A stretch of DNA of 64,000 nt from Pareuzebyella sediminis (GTDB lineage Bacteria > Bacteroidota > Bacteroidia > Flavobacteriales > Flavobacteriaceae): the NCBI RefSeq assembly GCF_008367235.1, contig NZ_VTZS01000005.1:124001-188000 (forward strand), read 5' to 3'. The notes under the pieces were generated by a model. The model searched no databases, was not told the DNA's origin, and worked only from the letters and a program-made list of their open reading frames with translations. Within the stretch, counting starts at the first letter, position 1. Each line of letters begins with the position of its first letter. Shown here piece after piece: positions 17,875 to 27,613 of the stretch. The position numbers and the translations under genes are program-made.

Positions 17875-18330
17875 ATGAGGGCAATCATACAGCGTGTCTC
17901 CAGTGCAAGTGTGACGGTAGAGGATAAAATAGTCTCAGAAATTGAAATGGGCCTTTTGGTGTTACTGGGTATAGAAGATGGCGATACACAAGACGACATC
18001 GAATGGCTTTCCCGGAAAATTGTCAATCTTCGTATTTTCAACGATGCCGATGGTGTGATGAACGAATCGGTTCTGAGTCTTATAGGGGGAGAGATAATCG
18101 TGGTAAGCCAGTTCACCCTGCATGCATCGACCAAAAAAGGAAATCGCCCTTCATATAGTAAGGCGGCCAAACCTGAAATTGCCATACCACTTTATGAAAA
18201 ATTCGTAAAACAGGTACAACTTGATTTGGGTAAAAAAGTAAAAACAGGAATTTTTGGCGCCGATATGAAAGTGGCTTTGCTCAATGACGGTCCTGTTACG
18301 ATCGCTATCGATACGAAGAACAAAGAATAG
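17875..18330 (+). CDS. dtd: D-aminoacyl-tRNA deacylase
   Basis: 151-residue enzyme hydrolysing D-Tyr and other D-aminoacyl-tRNAs, and Gly-tRNA-Ala, so it prevents D-residue incorporation. The diagnostic active-site strands are present: SQFTLHAST near residue 80 and the cross-subunit NDGPVT near residue 139 (family pattern NxGPVT). N-terminus MRAIIQRVSSASV is canonical. It follows rsgA by 39 bases, with a -7-like TAAATTTG at 17851-17858 in between, so it may have its own promoter or be co-transcribed. Confidence 0.95.
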   Translation: MRAIIQRVSSASVTVEDKIVSEIEMGLLVLLGIEDGDTQDDIEWLSRKIVNLRIFNDADGVMNESVLSLIGGEIIVVSQFTLHASTKKGNRPSYSKAAKPEIAIPLYEKFVKQVQLDLGKKVKTGIFGADMKVALLNDGPVTIAIDTKNKE

Positions 18331-18411
18331 TTTCGTTTTGTCGAATTTTTCTTGTTTTTTGTAAGAAAAATAAGTGCTTCGCGTTGTAGTTTATCAACCG
18401 AACCCCCACCA

Positions 18412-20322
18412 ATGCGACACTTTATTTTAGTTTATTTTTTCTTTTTAGGATTCCTAGCTTTTTCACAAAAAACTGATTACCAGGCTTTAAATTTAAATAA
18501 AGCCTTGACCGAAAATGCCAATGCGGTGGTTCGTGTCGATGAAATGGTAGTGGAGTTGTCTGCACTTAATAGCATGAATATCAGACATAAGAGGGCAGTC
18601 ACCGTATTGAATGAAAAAGGAAATGCGTATGCAACTGTTTACGTGGGCTATGATAAAGGCCGGAAGGTAAAGAATATTCAAGCGGTCGTTTACGATGCTT
18701 CCGGTAAAGAATGCGATAAGATAAAGGAAAAGGAGTTTAAAGACGTTAGTGCCGTTGATGGCAGTACCCTTTACTCCGATTCCCGCTACAAGTATTATCA
18801 TTACACACCGATAGAGTATCCCTACACGATAGAACTTACATATGAAACGACCACTAAAAATACGGGTGAAATTCCGTCAGTTTGGAGATTTCTTGACGAT
18901 TTTAGGGTCAGCACGGAGAAAAGCAGCTTGTCTATTAATTATGCCCGGCCTGATTTAAAACCGGCAGTAAAGGAAAAAAATTTAGAGGGCATCGTCTATA
19001 GCAAGGATGACAACGATAAAGGTTTTTCCTTTGAAGCGAGAAATATCCCTGCTCTCAAGGAAGAAAGTATGTCTCCATCATTTAAGGAAATAGCACCGCA
19101 GATTATGGTGCGACCCGTGAACTTTCAGTATGAGGGTTACGACGCAAAAATTGATACTTGGAAAGATTTGGGCCTATGGATGTCCGGTAACCTACTCAAG
19201 GGTCGCGATGAACTATTACCGGCCACCAAGGAAAAGGTCAAGACTTTGGTGAAGGACGCGAATAACGACCTTGAAAAGGCAAAAATTATTTATAAGTACG
19301 TACAAGAGAATACGCGATATATAAGTGTACAGGTGGGTATCGGGGGCATTCAGCCCATTAATGCTATCGAGGTCGACCGACTGAAGTATGGTGACTGCAA
19401 GGGCCTGTCGAATTATACAAAGGCGTTGCTTAATTCAGTTGGCGTAGAGGCCTATTATGTACATGTCGAAGCAGGCCGTGAAAAGGTCGATTTCGAAGAG
19501 GAATTTCCAGATTTGGCCCAAGGAAACCACGTTATTTTGGCCGTTCCCTATGAAGGAAAATATCATTGGATCGATTGTACTTCGCAAGTACATCCGTTCG
19601 GGTTTATCGGGGATTTTACGGACGATAGAAAAGTTTTGGTGATAAAACCTGACGGTGGCGAAATTGTAAGAACCGTAGCCTACACAAATGAGCAGAATTA
19701 CCAGCTGACCCAGGGATCTTATGCGCTACGGACCGATGGAAGTATTAATGGTAATGTTACTATCAGAACCCGTGGTATACAGTACGATAATCACTTTACC
19801 TTGGCGCAACGGCCAGAAGATAAAATTCAGGAACACTACAAAAATTACTGGCATAATATCAATAACCTGAAGGTCAAAACGTATCGTTTTCAAAATGACG
19901 ACAGCGCCGTAGAATTTACCGAGGAGGTATCGGTAGATGCCTCTCATTATGCCTCTAAAAGCGGTGAACGTCTTCTTTTCGCCGCTAATGCATTTAACAA
20001 TTTTGACTACATACCTGACCGTTATTATGATCGAAAATTGCCTTTTGAAATACAGCGTGGCTTTCTGGATGAAGATGAATTTAGCATCGAGATTCCCGAC
20101 GGTTATGGAGTAGAATCAATGCCTGAAGCAATGACTGTCGAAAATAAATTTGGATACTATCGGATCGATTTCACCTTTAGCGAAGGCAAGATTTTTCTCC
20201 AGAGAAAATTTTTGGTCAAAAAAGGCACATATCCCAATTCGGATTATACCGCTTATCGTGATTTTATGAAGGAAGTGTCAAAAAACGACAGTGCTAAAAT
20301 TGTAATAAAACCCATCTTATGA
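18412..20322 (+). CDS. Exported DUF3857/transglutaminase-like protein, catalytic triad intact
   Basis: 636 residues. Signal peptide (FILVYFFFLGFLAFSQ), then a DUF3857 domain (about residues 40-220) and a transglutaminase-like cysteine-protease fold. The catalytic Cys329 is in YGDCKGLSNYTKALL, with the His in QGNHVILAVPY and the Asp in YHWIDCTSQVHPFG. A C-terminal beta-rich DUF3858-type part follows. These proteins are frequent in Bacteroidota envelopes; the natural substrate is unknown. ATG 18412 gives a proper signal peptide. The stop overlaps the start of the next, paralogous gene. Confidence 0.85.
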   Translation: MRHFILVYFFFLGFLAFSQKTDYQALNLNKALTENANAVVRVDEMVVELSALNSMNIRHKRAVTVLNEKGNAYATVYVGYDKGRKVKNIQAVVYDASGKECDKIKEKEFKDVSAVDGSTLYSDSRYKYYHYTPIEYPYTIELTYETTTKNTGEIPSVWRFLDDFRVSTEKSSLSINYARPDLKPAVKEKNLEGIVYSKDDNDKGFSFEARNIPALKEESMSPSFKEIAPQIMVRPVNFQYEGYDAKIDTWKDLGLWMSGNLLKGRDELLPATKEKVKTLVKDANNDLEKAKIIYKYVQENTRYISVQVGIGGIQPINAIEVDRLKYGDCKGLSNYTKALLNSVGVEAYYVHVEAGREKVDFEEEFPDLAQGNHVILAVPYEGKYHWIDCTSQVHPFGFIGDFTDDRKVLVIKPDGGEIVRTVAYTNEQNYQLTQGSYALRTDGSINGNVTIRTRGIQYDNHFTLAQRPEDKIQEHYKNYWHNINNLKVKTYRFQNDDSAVEFTEEVSVDASHYASKSGERLLFAANAFNNFDYIPDRYYDRKLPFEIQRGFLDEDEFSIEIPDGYGVESMPEAMTVENKFGYYRIDFTFSEGKIFLQRKFLVKKGTYPNSDYTAYRDFMKEVSKNDSAKIVIKPIL

Positions 20323-22304
20323 TATCGACAAAAAAATTACCCCTACTTCTTGCGTTCATTTCAGTTCAAACCTTATGGTGCCAAGAAATCCAATTTGGTG
20401 AAGTCAGTAAGGAAGAGTTACTGGAAAAGGAATACGCATTAGATCCTGACGCACCGGCGGCCGTACTTTATCGCTACCAGAATACCTACATGCAATCGAA
20501 CAATGGTTACCCCCGTTTGATTACCGAGATTCACGAGCGCATCAAAGTGTACAATAAAGCAGGATTTGAGTACGCGACGGAGCAGATAAATCTTTATAAC
20601 GGTCGGTCCGATAAAGAAAGCGTCAGGAAAATAAAGGGGTATACCTACAACCTAGAGCAAGACAAAATCGTAAAATCGGAACTGGACAAGGATCAGATTT
20701 TCGAAAGTGAGCTCAGCTTTAACTACGATCAGGTAAAATTTACAATGCCCAATGTCAAGGAAGGGTCGGTCATCGAATTCGAATACTATGTATCTTCACC
20801 CTTTTATTGGCTTATTGATGAGTTTCGTTTTCAAAAGGACATACCTGTCAAACAGGTCAGGGCCGAGTTGCGAACACCGAAGGGTTATAATTTTAGGCAG
20901 ACCCAAAAGGGATATGTTCCATTTACCTCACAAGAAAACATCAAACGGGACAACCGTATCGGAATGGACGTGGTAGTGACAAGTTTCGATTTAAGGAATG
21001 TTCCGGCACTTAAAGCCGAAAGTTATGTAGATAACATACATAATTATAGGGCCGGTGCCCTCTTCGAGTTAGTATCCATTGATTTACCCGGTTATCCTAC
21101 CAAGAGTTTTGCCCATAGCTGGGGCGATGTAGCCAAAAGCATCGGAAATACTGATGACTATAAGAATCAATTGGATAAGACCCGTTCTTTTGATGACGAA
21201 TTAGACGCCATCCTATCGGGAAAAACCGACAAGTTGGAAATCACCAACATACTCTTCAAGTATGTGAAAGACAATACCGAGTGGAACGGAATGGACGGTA
21301 AATCCTTTCAGCATGGGCTTAAAAAGACCATTAAGGAAAAAAAGGGGAATGCGGCCGACATTAATCTCTTATTGGTGGCCATGTTGCGATATGCGGGTAT
21401 ACATGCGAACCCGGTTATTCTTAGTACAAAAGAAAATGCCATTCCCTTTTTTCCCACTTTGGATCGCTTGAATTTTGTAATTGCCCATGCTAAAATCGAT
21501 GGTGAAGACTACTATATGGATGCCACCGAGGAATTCAGCGATGTAAACCTATTGCCAATCCGTGATTATAATTGGGGCGGGCTTCTCGTGGATAACGAAA
21601 ATATGGTATGGAAACATATTTTCAATATTGCACCACAAAAGGCCGAGAGTATGTACTCCGTAAAAATGGAAGTCGACCAAGAAGGTATTGTTTCGGGCAA
21701 CTACCGCTCGAGGTTTACCAACCATGCGGCATATCGCTTCCGAGAGAGCCTTAAAAACCAAGACTTGGAAAATTACCTCAGGGACAAGGAAAGCAAATAT
21801 ACCGGTATGGAAATCTCGGAGTATGAAGCAAAAAACGTAGACTCTTATGAGGGCCATGTTTCCGAGTCCTTTCATTACCGACAAGAGAACGGAGCCGATG
21901 TGATCAATGACAAAATTTATCTACAGCCCTTATCGTTCCTTAAAATCGAGGAGAATCCGTTTAAGTTGGATAAGCGTGAATATCCGATAGATTATGGCTT
22001 TCCTTTTCGCGAACGGTATATGGTAAATATTAAGCTTCCTGAAGGCTATCAGGTCGAATCATTACCCTCGGCCGCTATCATTAAACTACCCGATAATCTC
22101 GGTATTTATAAATATGCGGTGCAAAATGCCGCAAATGGCATTCAATTATCCGTTACCTTTGAAGTAAACAAAGCGGTAATAGCAGCTATCAATTACCCCT
22201 ATATTAAAGAATACTATAACCAAATAATTATTAAAGGGGCGGAACAGATTGTTCTCTCTAAAACGGACAATGAGTATAACGAAAGCACAGCAGGAAGTAG
22301 ATAA
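20319..22304 (+). CDS. Exported DUF3857/transglutaminase-like protein lacking the catalytic Cys
   Basis: 661 residues, the same architecture as the preceding gene: signal peptide (LPLLLAFISVQTLWCQ), DUF3857, transglutaminase-like fold, beta-rich C-terminus. At the active site the partner's GDCKGL becomes GNAADI, so Ala345 stands where Cys is needed, whereas the downstream His/Asp strands (FVIAHAKIDGEDYYMDATEE) remain recognisable. It is therefore probably a non-catalytic partner. It is coupled to the upstream gene through ATGA, which suggests the two are made in equal amounts and may form a heterodimer (inference). Confidence 0.83.
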   Translation: MISTKKLPLLLAFISVQTLWCQEIQFGEVSKEELLEKEYALDPDAPAAVLYRYQNTYMQSNNGYPRLITEIHERIKVYNKAGFEYATEQINLYNGRSDKESVRKIKGYTYNLEQDKIVKSELDKDQIFESELSFNYDQVKFTMPNVKEGSVIEFEYYVSSPFYWLIDEFRFQKDIPVKQVRAELRTPKGYNFRQTQKGYVPFTSQENIKRDNRIGMDVVVTSFDLRNVPALKAESYVDNIHNYRAGALFELVSIDLPGYPTKSFAHSWGDVAKSIGNTDDYKNQLDKTRSFDDELDAILSGKTDKLEITNILFKYVKDNTEWNGMDGKSFQHGLKKTIKEKKGNAADINLLLVAMLRYAGIHANPVILSTKENAIPFFPTLDRLNFVIAHAKIDGEDYYMDATEEFSDVNLLPIRDYNWGGLLVDNENMVWKHIFNIAPQKAESMYSVKMEVDQEGIVSGNYRSRFTNHAAYRFRESLKNQDLENYLRDKESKYTGMEISEYEAKNVDSYEGHVSESFHYRQENGADVINDKIYLQPLSFLKIEENPFKLDKREYPIDYGFPFRERYMVNIKLPEGYQVESLPSAAIIKLPDNLGIYKYAVQNAANGIQLSVTFEVNKAVIAAINYPYIKEYYNQIIIKGAEQIVLSKTDNEYNESTAGSR

Positions 22305-22596
22305 CTGGATCAAAGACCATGGTGTACGGTATTTTAACGAACTGACCAACATGGCCCAGCTTACCGAAGAAGTGGGCGAAGTGGCCAGAATCATAGCCCG
22401 AAGGTACGGTGAGCAAAGTGAAAAAGAATCGGATAAAGCAAAAGATTTAGGCGAAGAACTGGCCGACGTTCTTTTTGTTACTCTTTGCCTTGCCAATCAG
22501 ACCGGTATAGATCTTCAAGCGGCATTTGATAAAAAAATGAAGTTGAAAACCAAAAGAGATCACGATCGCCATAAGAACAACGAAAAGCTCAAATAG
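22270..22596 (+). CDS. MazG-like nucleotide pyrophosphohydrolase
   Basis: 108-residue all-alpha NTP pyrophosphatase. The metal-binding pattern is visible: LTEEVGEVAR (ExxE) followed by LGEELADVLFVTLCLANQTGID (E...D). Enzymes of this size cleave non-canonical or excess (d)NTPs to NMP and pyrophosphate. It starts at ATG 22270 inside the end of the preceding gene (35-base overlap), and its last codons form the left arm of the terminator that follows. Confidence 0.85.
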   Translation: MSITKAQQEVDNWIKDHGVRYFNELTNMAQLTEEVGEVARIIARRYGEQSEKESDKAKDLGEELADVLFVTLCLANQTGIDLQAAFDKKMKLKTKRDHDRHKNNEKLK

Positions 22597-22620
22597 TACT
22601 ATATTTGAGCTTTTATTTTG
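22583..22620 (+). terminator. Terminator whose stem contains the mazG stop codon
   Basis: AAAAGCTCAAATA (22583-22595) pairs with TATTTGAGCTTTT (22602-22614), 13 perfect pairs with a six-base loop, then a T-rich tail. The TAG stop of the coding region is inside the stem. Confidence 0.88.
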
Positions 22621-22645
22621 GTCTGAAACTATTAAAATCGCACTC

Positions 22646-23875
22646 TTGAAACTGCACCTATACGCCCCTCCGAGCAATCTATTATATTCTGATATCCAGG
22701 TAACAGGCTCTAAAAGTGAATCGAACCGTTCTCTTTTATTGCAAGCCTTGTATCCGAACATCACTATAGAAAACCTATCCAATTCAGATGATGCCCAAGT
22801 CATGCAACAAGGGTTGCAAATTGAAGAAGGACAGGTCGATATTCACCACGCAGGTACCGCCATGCGGTTTTTAACGGGTTATTTCGCTTGTCAAGAGGGT
22901 CATGAAGTAACCTTGACAGGGTCTCAGAGAATGACCGAACGTCCCATAAAAGTATTGGTAGAAGCCTTACGCACTTTGGGTGCCGATATCACCCATGTAA
23001 AGAATGAGGGGTACCCTCCACTGCATATCAAAGGGAAGAAGCTTGTTAGAAATAAGGTAAGTCTTCCAGCCAATATCAGCAGCCAATATATATCTTCACT
23101 TCTATTGATCGCACCAAGTTTGGTCAATGGGCTGGAACTCGAGCTATTGGGAAAGATTACATCGGTTCCATATATTAAAATGACCTTGGCTCTTTTGTCT
23201 GAAATAGGAGTGGAAAATTCTTTTATGGGCAACACCATAAACGTCTCGCCCCAAGAAAAAGTAACACCGAGAAAATTGATCGTGGAATCGGATTGGAGCT
23301 CCGCATCCTATTTTTATAGCATTGTCGCATTGTCGGAAGTTGGCTCCCAAATAGCACTCTCCTCCTATAAGAAAAACAGTTTACAGGGTGACAGTATCTT
23401 GGCTGAATTATATGCCGATTTCGGAGTTCAAACTCTGTTTAAAGACAATCAAATTATCTTAAAAAAGACGGAACACGATGTGCCGACGCATCTCGAATAT
23501 GACTTGAGCAATGCGCCCGATATTGCACAGACCGTCTCCGTTACTTGTTTTGGTTTGGGAATATCTTGTCATCTGACGGGCTTGCACACCCTTAAGATAA
23601 AGGAGACAGATCGACTTGAGGCCCTGCATACCGAGCTCACCAAGCTTGGTGCACATATCACTGTTACCCATAAGACGCTTTCATTAAGCCCTTCTTCCAC
23701 CCAAAAGAAAGATGTGGCCATCGATACCTATAACGATCATAGAATGGCTATGGCCTTTGCCCCACTAGCCCTAAAAACTTCCCTAATTATCAATGACGCC
23801 GAGGTCGTGTCAAAATCATATCCAGATTTTTGGAAGGATTTGGACAAATTACGTTTTGGAGTTAAACCCATTTAA
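22646..23875 (+). CDS. aroA: 3-phosphoshikimate 1-carboxyvinyltransferase (EPSP synthase)
   Basis: 409-residue shikimate pathway enzyme joining PEP to shikimate-3-phosphate. Family blocks seen: GSKSESNRSLLLQAL, HHAGTAMRFLTGYFA, TGSQRMTERPI, SSASYFYS, LKIKETDRLEAL and the C-terminal YNDHRMAMAFAPLAL. Start is TTG at 22646. No ATG lies near the conserved N-terminus. It sits just 26 bases after the strong terminator of the previous gene, so it needs either read-through or a promoter hidden in that short gap; I see no convincing one. Confidence 0.94.
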   Translation: MKLHLYAPPSNLLYSDIQVTGSKSESNRSLLLQALYPNITIENLSNSDDAQVMQQGLQIEEGQVDIHHAGTAMRFLTGYFACQEGHEVTLTGSQRMTERPIKVLVEALRTLGADITHVKNEGYPPLHIKGKKLVRNKVSLPANISSQYISSLLLIAPSLVNGLELELLGKITSVPYIKMTLALLSEIGVENSFMGNTINVSPQEKVTPRKLIVESDWSSASYFYSIVALSEVGSQIALSSYKKNSLQGDSILAELYADFGVQTLFKDNQIILKKTEHDVPTHLEYDLSNAPDIAQTVSVTCFGLGISCHLTGLHTLKIKETDRLEALHTELTKLGAHITVTHKTLSLSPSSTQKKDVAIDTYNDHRMAMAFAPLALKTSLIINDAEVVSKSYPDFWKDLDKLRFGVKPI

Positions 23876-24013
23876 GCCACTCTCAAGGATCGGATTGTCA
23901 TTGTAGAACTATGGTTTTTAGTATTTTACGATGATTTTTTATGGTGCTTTTTCTGTACAAAATCATGGTGGTTCATGTTTGTTGCCACATATTTAATATA
24001 ATCCATGTTTTAC

Positions 24014-24045
24014 TTGACATCCGCTGTTCGCTCATCGTATATTTG
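24014..24045 (+). promoter_or_regulatory. Consensus promoter of queA
   Basis: TTG at 24014-24016 and a perfect TATATTTG at 24038-24045, spaced by 21 bases, fit the Bacteroidota TTG-N17-23-TAnnTTTG consensus exactly. Transcription would start near 24052, giving queA a leader of about 130 bases. Confidence 0.8.
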
Positions 24046-24060
24046 CAGCCGCAAACTTTT

Positions 24061-24165
24061 TATGATTTTAATCGAAGTGCCTTGGTACTGAAAAAATCCA
24101 ACCTCGGTTCTGTATTGCGCAATAAGGAGTTATATAATCATCATAAGGACTTATTTACCTTATGA
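24061..24165 (+). promoter_or_regulatory. Structured queA leader with short reading frame and palindromes
   Basis: The leader holds a nine-codon frame (24061-24090, MILIEVPWY then stop), a 10-base palindrome ATTGCGCAAT (24114-24123) and an 8-base inverted repeat TCATAAGG/CCTTATGA (24141-24148 and 24158-24165) ending 19 bases before the queA ATG. It does not match a known preQ1 riboswitch pattern that I can recognise. Confidence 0.35.
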
Positions 24166-24184
24166 AAAACACTGAAACTAAAAA

Positions 24185-25234
24185 ATGAAATTATCGCACT
24201 TCAATTTTGAGCTGCCTGACAATTTATTGGCCGAATATCCCGCTGAAAACAGAGATGAGTCTAAACTAATGGTGATTCACCGTGAAACTGGAAAGATCGA
24301 GCACAAAATGTTCAAAGATCTTATCGACTATTTTGATGAGGGAGATGTCATGGTTTTGAACAATACCAAAGTTTTTCCCGCACGTTTGTACGGTAATAAA
24401 GAAAAAACAGGAGCTCGAATAGAAGTCTTTTTGCTGCGTGAACTAAATGAAGAACAACGTCTTTGGGATGTTTTGGTAGATCCCGCACGTAAAATACGTA
24501 TTGGAAACAAACTCTATTTTGGGGATGATGAAACCTTGGTCGCCGAAGTTATAGATAATACCACCTCGAGAGGGCGCACATTACGATTTCTGTATGACGG
24601 TTCGTATATCGATTTTAGAAGGAAACTACGTGAGTTAGGGCAGACCCCGCTTCCAAAATATATTAAAAGAGACGTTGAGCCTGAAGACGAAAATCGGTAT
24701 CAAACTATTTATGCAAAGCATGAAGGTGCGGTAGCGGCCCCTACAGCAGGTCTTCACTTTTCAAAACATCTTCTAAAACGATTGGAAATAAAAGGCGTGA
24801 ATTTTGCCGAAGTCACCCTACATGTTGGTTTGGGTACGTTCAATCCAGTCGAGGTAGAGGATTTATCCAAACACAAAATGGATAGCGAAGAATTGATTAT
24901 CGATGAAAGTGCCACAGAAGTGGTAAACAGGGCGAAAGAAAATAAGAAAAAAGTCTGTGCGGTAGGTACTACCGTAATGCGCGGTCTTGAAAGTGCCGTT
25001 TCTTCAGAGCATACTTTGAATACTTTTGATGGATGGACCAACAAGTTTATTTTCCCACCTTACGAATTTAGTATTGCAAACTGCATGGTAACCAATTTTC
25101 ACTTGCCCAAGTCAACACTTTTAATGATGGTTTCGGCATTTGTAGGGCACGATTTAATGAAGAAGGCCTATAAGGAAGCTATACTGGAGCAGTATAAATT
25201 TTATTCCTATGGAGATGCCATGTTGATCATCTAA
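24185..25234 (+). CDS. queA: S-adenosylmethionine:tRNA ribosyltransferase-isomerase
   Basis: 349 residues. Transfers the ribosyl part of SAM to preQ1-modified tRNA to make epoxyqueuosine at the wobble base. Family blocks seen: [50 protein letters not shown], the VGLGTFNPV strand, [12 protein letters not shown] and [17 protein letters not shown]. Preceded by one of the best-matching promoters in the window. rlmN, another SAM-using RNA-modifying enzyme, follows 117 bases later. Confidence 0.95.
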   Translation: MKLSHFNFELPDNLLAEYPAENRDESKLMVIHRETGKIEHKMFKDLIDYFDEGDVMVLNNTKVFPARLYGNKEKTGARIEVFLLRELNEEQRLWDVLVDPARKIRIGNKLYFGDDETLVAEVIDNTTSRGRTLRFLYDGSYIDFRRKLRELGQTPLPKYIKRDVEPEDENRYQTIYAKHEGAVAAPTAGLHFSKHLLKRLEIKGVNFAEVTLHVGLGTFNPVEVEDLSKHKMDSEELIIDESATEVVNRAKENKKKVCAVGTTVMRGLESAVSSEHTLNTFDGWTNKFIFPPYEFSIANCMVTNFHLPKSTLLMMVSAFVGHDLMKKAYKEAILEQYKFYSYGDAMLII

Positions 25235-25351
25235 AGAGGTAGGGGTAGTTTTTTGCATACCTTCCAAAAAAAACAGGAATCCCATCTTATAACATTAGAC
25301 CCTTCGTTATGGCCAAAAGGAAATAAGGAAGGGTTTCTTTATCTTATTACA

Positions 25352-26392
25352 ATGGAAACCAAAAAAAAAGATATTCGAGCGTTCACGAAGGAACAGTTGC
25401 GCGATTTTTTTGTTTCCCATGGGGATAAAGCATTTAGGGGAAACCAGGTTTACGAATGGCTTTGGCATAAATCGGCCCATTCTTTTGAGGGGATGACGAA
25501 TCTTTCAAAGGAGACCAGACAGATGTTAGAGTCCAATTTCACCATCAATCATATTAAGGTAGACCAAATGCAACGGAGTAGTGACGGCACCATTAAAAAC
25601 GCCGTTCTCCTTCATGACGATCTTGTTGTCGAATCGGTTTTGATACCTACTAAATCGAGAACCACAGCCTGTGTTTCAAGTCAAGTGGGATGCAGTCTCG
25701 ATTGCCGTTTTTGTGCCACGGCCCGATTGAAACGTATGCGTAACCTAAATCCCGATGAAATATATGACCAGGTGGTAGCCATAGATAACGAGAGTCGTCT
25801 CTACTTTGACCGCCCTTTGACCAATATTGTTTTTATGGGAATGGGTGAACCCCTAATGAATTATAACAATGTGCTGCAGGCCATTGACAAGATAACCTCT
25901 CCTGAAGGCTTGGGGATGTCACCAAAGCGTATTACCTTATCGACCTCTGGGGTGCCCAAAATGATTAAAAAAATGGCAGATGATGGGGTTAAGTTCAAAC
26001 TGGCGGTTTCGCTACATTCGGCCATTGATTCCGTTCGCACCACTATAATGCCTTTCAATGCAACTTTCAACCTTTCTGATTTACGTGAAGCCTTGAAATA
26101 TTGGTATAACAAGACCAAAAGTCGCATAACCTATGAGTATGTAGTATGGGAGGGTATTAATGACAAACTGAGAGATGTGGAGGCCCTGGTCGATTTTTGC
26201 CGTTTTGCGCCATCTAAGGTAAACTTAATAGAATATAACCCTATTGATGAGGGTGATTTCAGACAGGCATCCAATAAAGCCATCGATCTGTATGTAGATA
26301 CGCTCGAGCGCCATGGCATTGTGGTAACCGTTCGACGTTCTAGAGGTAAGGATATCGATGCGGCCTGTGGTCAATTGGCAAATAAATCATAG
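25352..26392 (+). CDS. rlmN: Dual-specificity rRNA/tRNA (adenine-C2)-methyltransferase
   Basis: 346-residue radical SAM enzyme that methylates A2503 of 23S rRNA and A37 of some tRNAs. The iron-sulfur cluster motif CxxxCxxC is C114, C118, C121 (CSLDCRFC). GEPLMNYNNV, the SAM-binding GMG block and LAVSLHSA are typical. The C-terminal Cys that forms the covalent RNA adduct is in DIDAACGQL. ATG 25352 gives the normal family length; upstream in-frame TTG codons add about 33 residues with no family similarity. Confidence 0.94.
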   Translation: METKKKDIRAFTKEQLRDFFVSHGDKAFRGNQVYEWLWHKSAHSFEGMTNLSKETRQMLESNFTINHIKVDQMQRSSDGTIKNAVLLHDDLVVESVLIPTKSRTTACVSSQVGCSLDCRFCATARLKRMRNLNPDEIYDQVVAIDNESRLYFDRPLTNIVFMGMGEPLMNYNNVLQAIDKITSPEGLGMSPKRITLSTSGVPKMIKKMADDGVKFKLAVSLHSAIDSVRTTIMPFNATFNLSDLREALKYWYNKTKSRITYEYVVWEGINDKLRDVEALVDFCRFAPSKVNLIEYNPIDEGDFRQASNKAIDLYVDTLERHGIVVTVRRSRGKDIDAACGQLANKS

Positions 26393-26510
26393 TATTTACA
26401 CCCTATTCTATTTTGCTTCCTAACCGTCAAAAGGATTAAAACTTAAAACCTGAAACCACTTTATTTACCTAAATTTATATCCCGAACCAACAAATCACTA
26501 AATCGACAAC

Positions 26511-27488
26511 TTGAAGGTTGTAGCACAAATAAAGGAGCCGGTCAATAGAGAAATGGAACTTTTTGAAGCCAAGTTCCGCGAGGCGATGTCTTCAAAGGTT
26601 GCGCTCCTTAATCGTATTACCTATTATATAGTTAATCGTAAAGGCAAACAGATGAGGCCTATGTTTGTTTTTTTGACCGCCAAACTTTTAAATAACGGGG
26701 AAGTGAACGAACGTACCTATCGAGGAGCCTCGGTCATTGAATTAATTCATACCGCCACCTTGGTACACGATGACGTGGTCGATGATAGTAATAAGCGAAG
26801 GGGTTTTTTCTCGGTCAATGCCTTATGGAAGAACAAGATTGCCGTTTTGGTGGGGGACTACTTGCTGTCAAAAGGCCTCCTACTTTCGATTGACCATGGT
26901 GATTTCGACCTCTTGCGTATAATTTCAGTAGCCGTGCGTGAGATGAGCGAAGGAGAACTACTACAAATAGAGAAAGCAAGGCGTTTAGATATTACCGAAG
27001 AGGTCTACTACAGTATCATCCGTCAAAAAACCGCCACCCTGATCGCAGCTTGCTGCAGCCTTGGAGCTTGTTCGGTGAAGCCCGATTCTCCCGATGTGGA
27101 AACTTTTAGAAAATTTGGCGAACTGTGCGGAATGGCTTTTCAAATAAAAGACGACCTCTTTGACTACGGGGAAGAAAAAATTGGAAAGCCTACTGGTATC
27201 GATATCAAAGAGCAGAAAATGACCCTTCCCTTAATTTATACCCTGAATAATTGTTCAAAAGCGGATAAAAAATGGTTAATCAATTCTGTTAAAAACCATA
27301 ATAAGGATAAAAAGCGGGTCAAAGAAGTAATTACTTTTGTCAAAGATCATGGGGGGCTTGAATATGCCGTTCATAAAATGTTGCATTTTAAAGAGGAAGC
27401 CCTGACACTGTTGGAAACCTATCCGGATTCTGAATTTAGAGATTCACTTAAATTGATGGTAAACTACGTGGTTGACCGTAAGAAGTAG
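26511..27488 (+). CDS. ispB: Long-chain polyprenyl diphosphate synthase
   Basis: 325-residue trans-prenyltransferase. The first Asp-rich motif is LVHDDVVDDSNKRRG and the second is KDDLFDYGEE. Before these, GKQMRPMFVFLTAKL is the usual substrate-binding block. It elongates FPP/GPP with IPP to make the side chain of menaquinone in this phylum (product length not readable from the sequence). Start TTG at 26511 fits the N-terminus. The 118 bases before it contain AT-rich sequence without a convincing promoter. Confidence 0.88.
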   Translation: MKVVAQIKEPVNREMELFEAKFREAMSSKVALLNRITYYIVNRKGKQMRPMFVFLTAKLLNNGEVNERTYRGASVIELIHTATLVHDDVVDDSNKRRGFFSVNALWKNKIAVLVGDYLLSKGLLLSIDHGDFDLLRIISVAVREMSEGELLQIEKARRLDITEEVYYSIIRQKTATLIAACCSLGACSVKPDSPDVETFRKFGELCGMAFQIKDDLFDYGEEKIGKPTGIDIKEQKMTLPLIYTLNNCSKADKKWLINSVKNHNKDKKRVKEVITFVKDHGGLEYAVHKMLHFKEEALTLLETYPDSEFRDSLKLMVNYVVDRKK

Positions 27489-27613
27489 AGGCATTACGCC
27501 TTCCCTCAAGATACAATAGGTTGTAGCACCTAGTTTTTTACTAGTATTGCCCTTCGCGGACAACCTTTTACAAAATTCAAGCGTCTATCTATATAGAGTA
27601 TAATTTTTTAACG

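Noticed and set aside
20319-22304. Idea that the second transglutaminase-like gene is a pseudogene
   Set aside because: The frame is full length with signal peptide and conserved strands; only the catalytic Cys is replaced, which suggests a non-catalytic but maintained protein.
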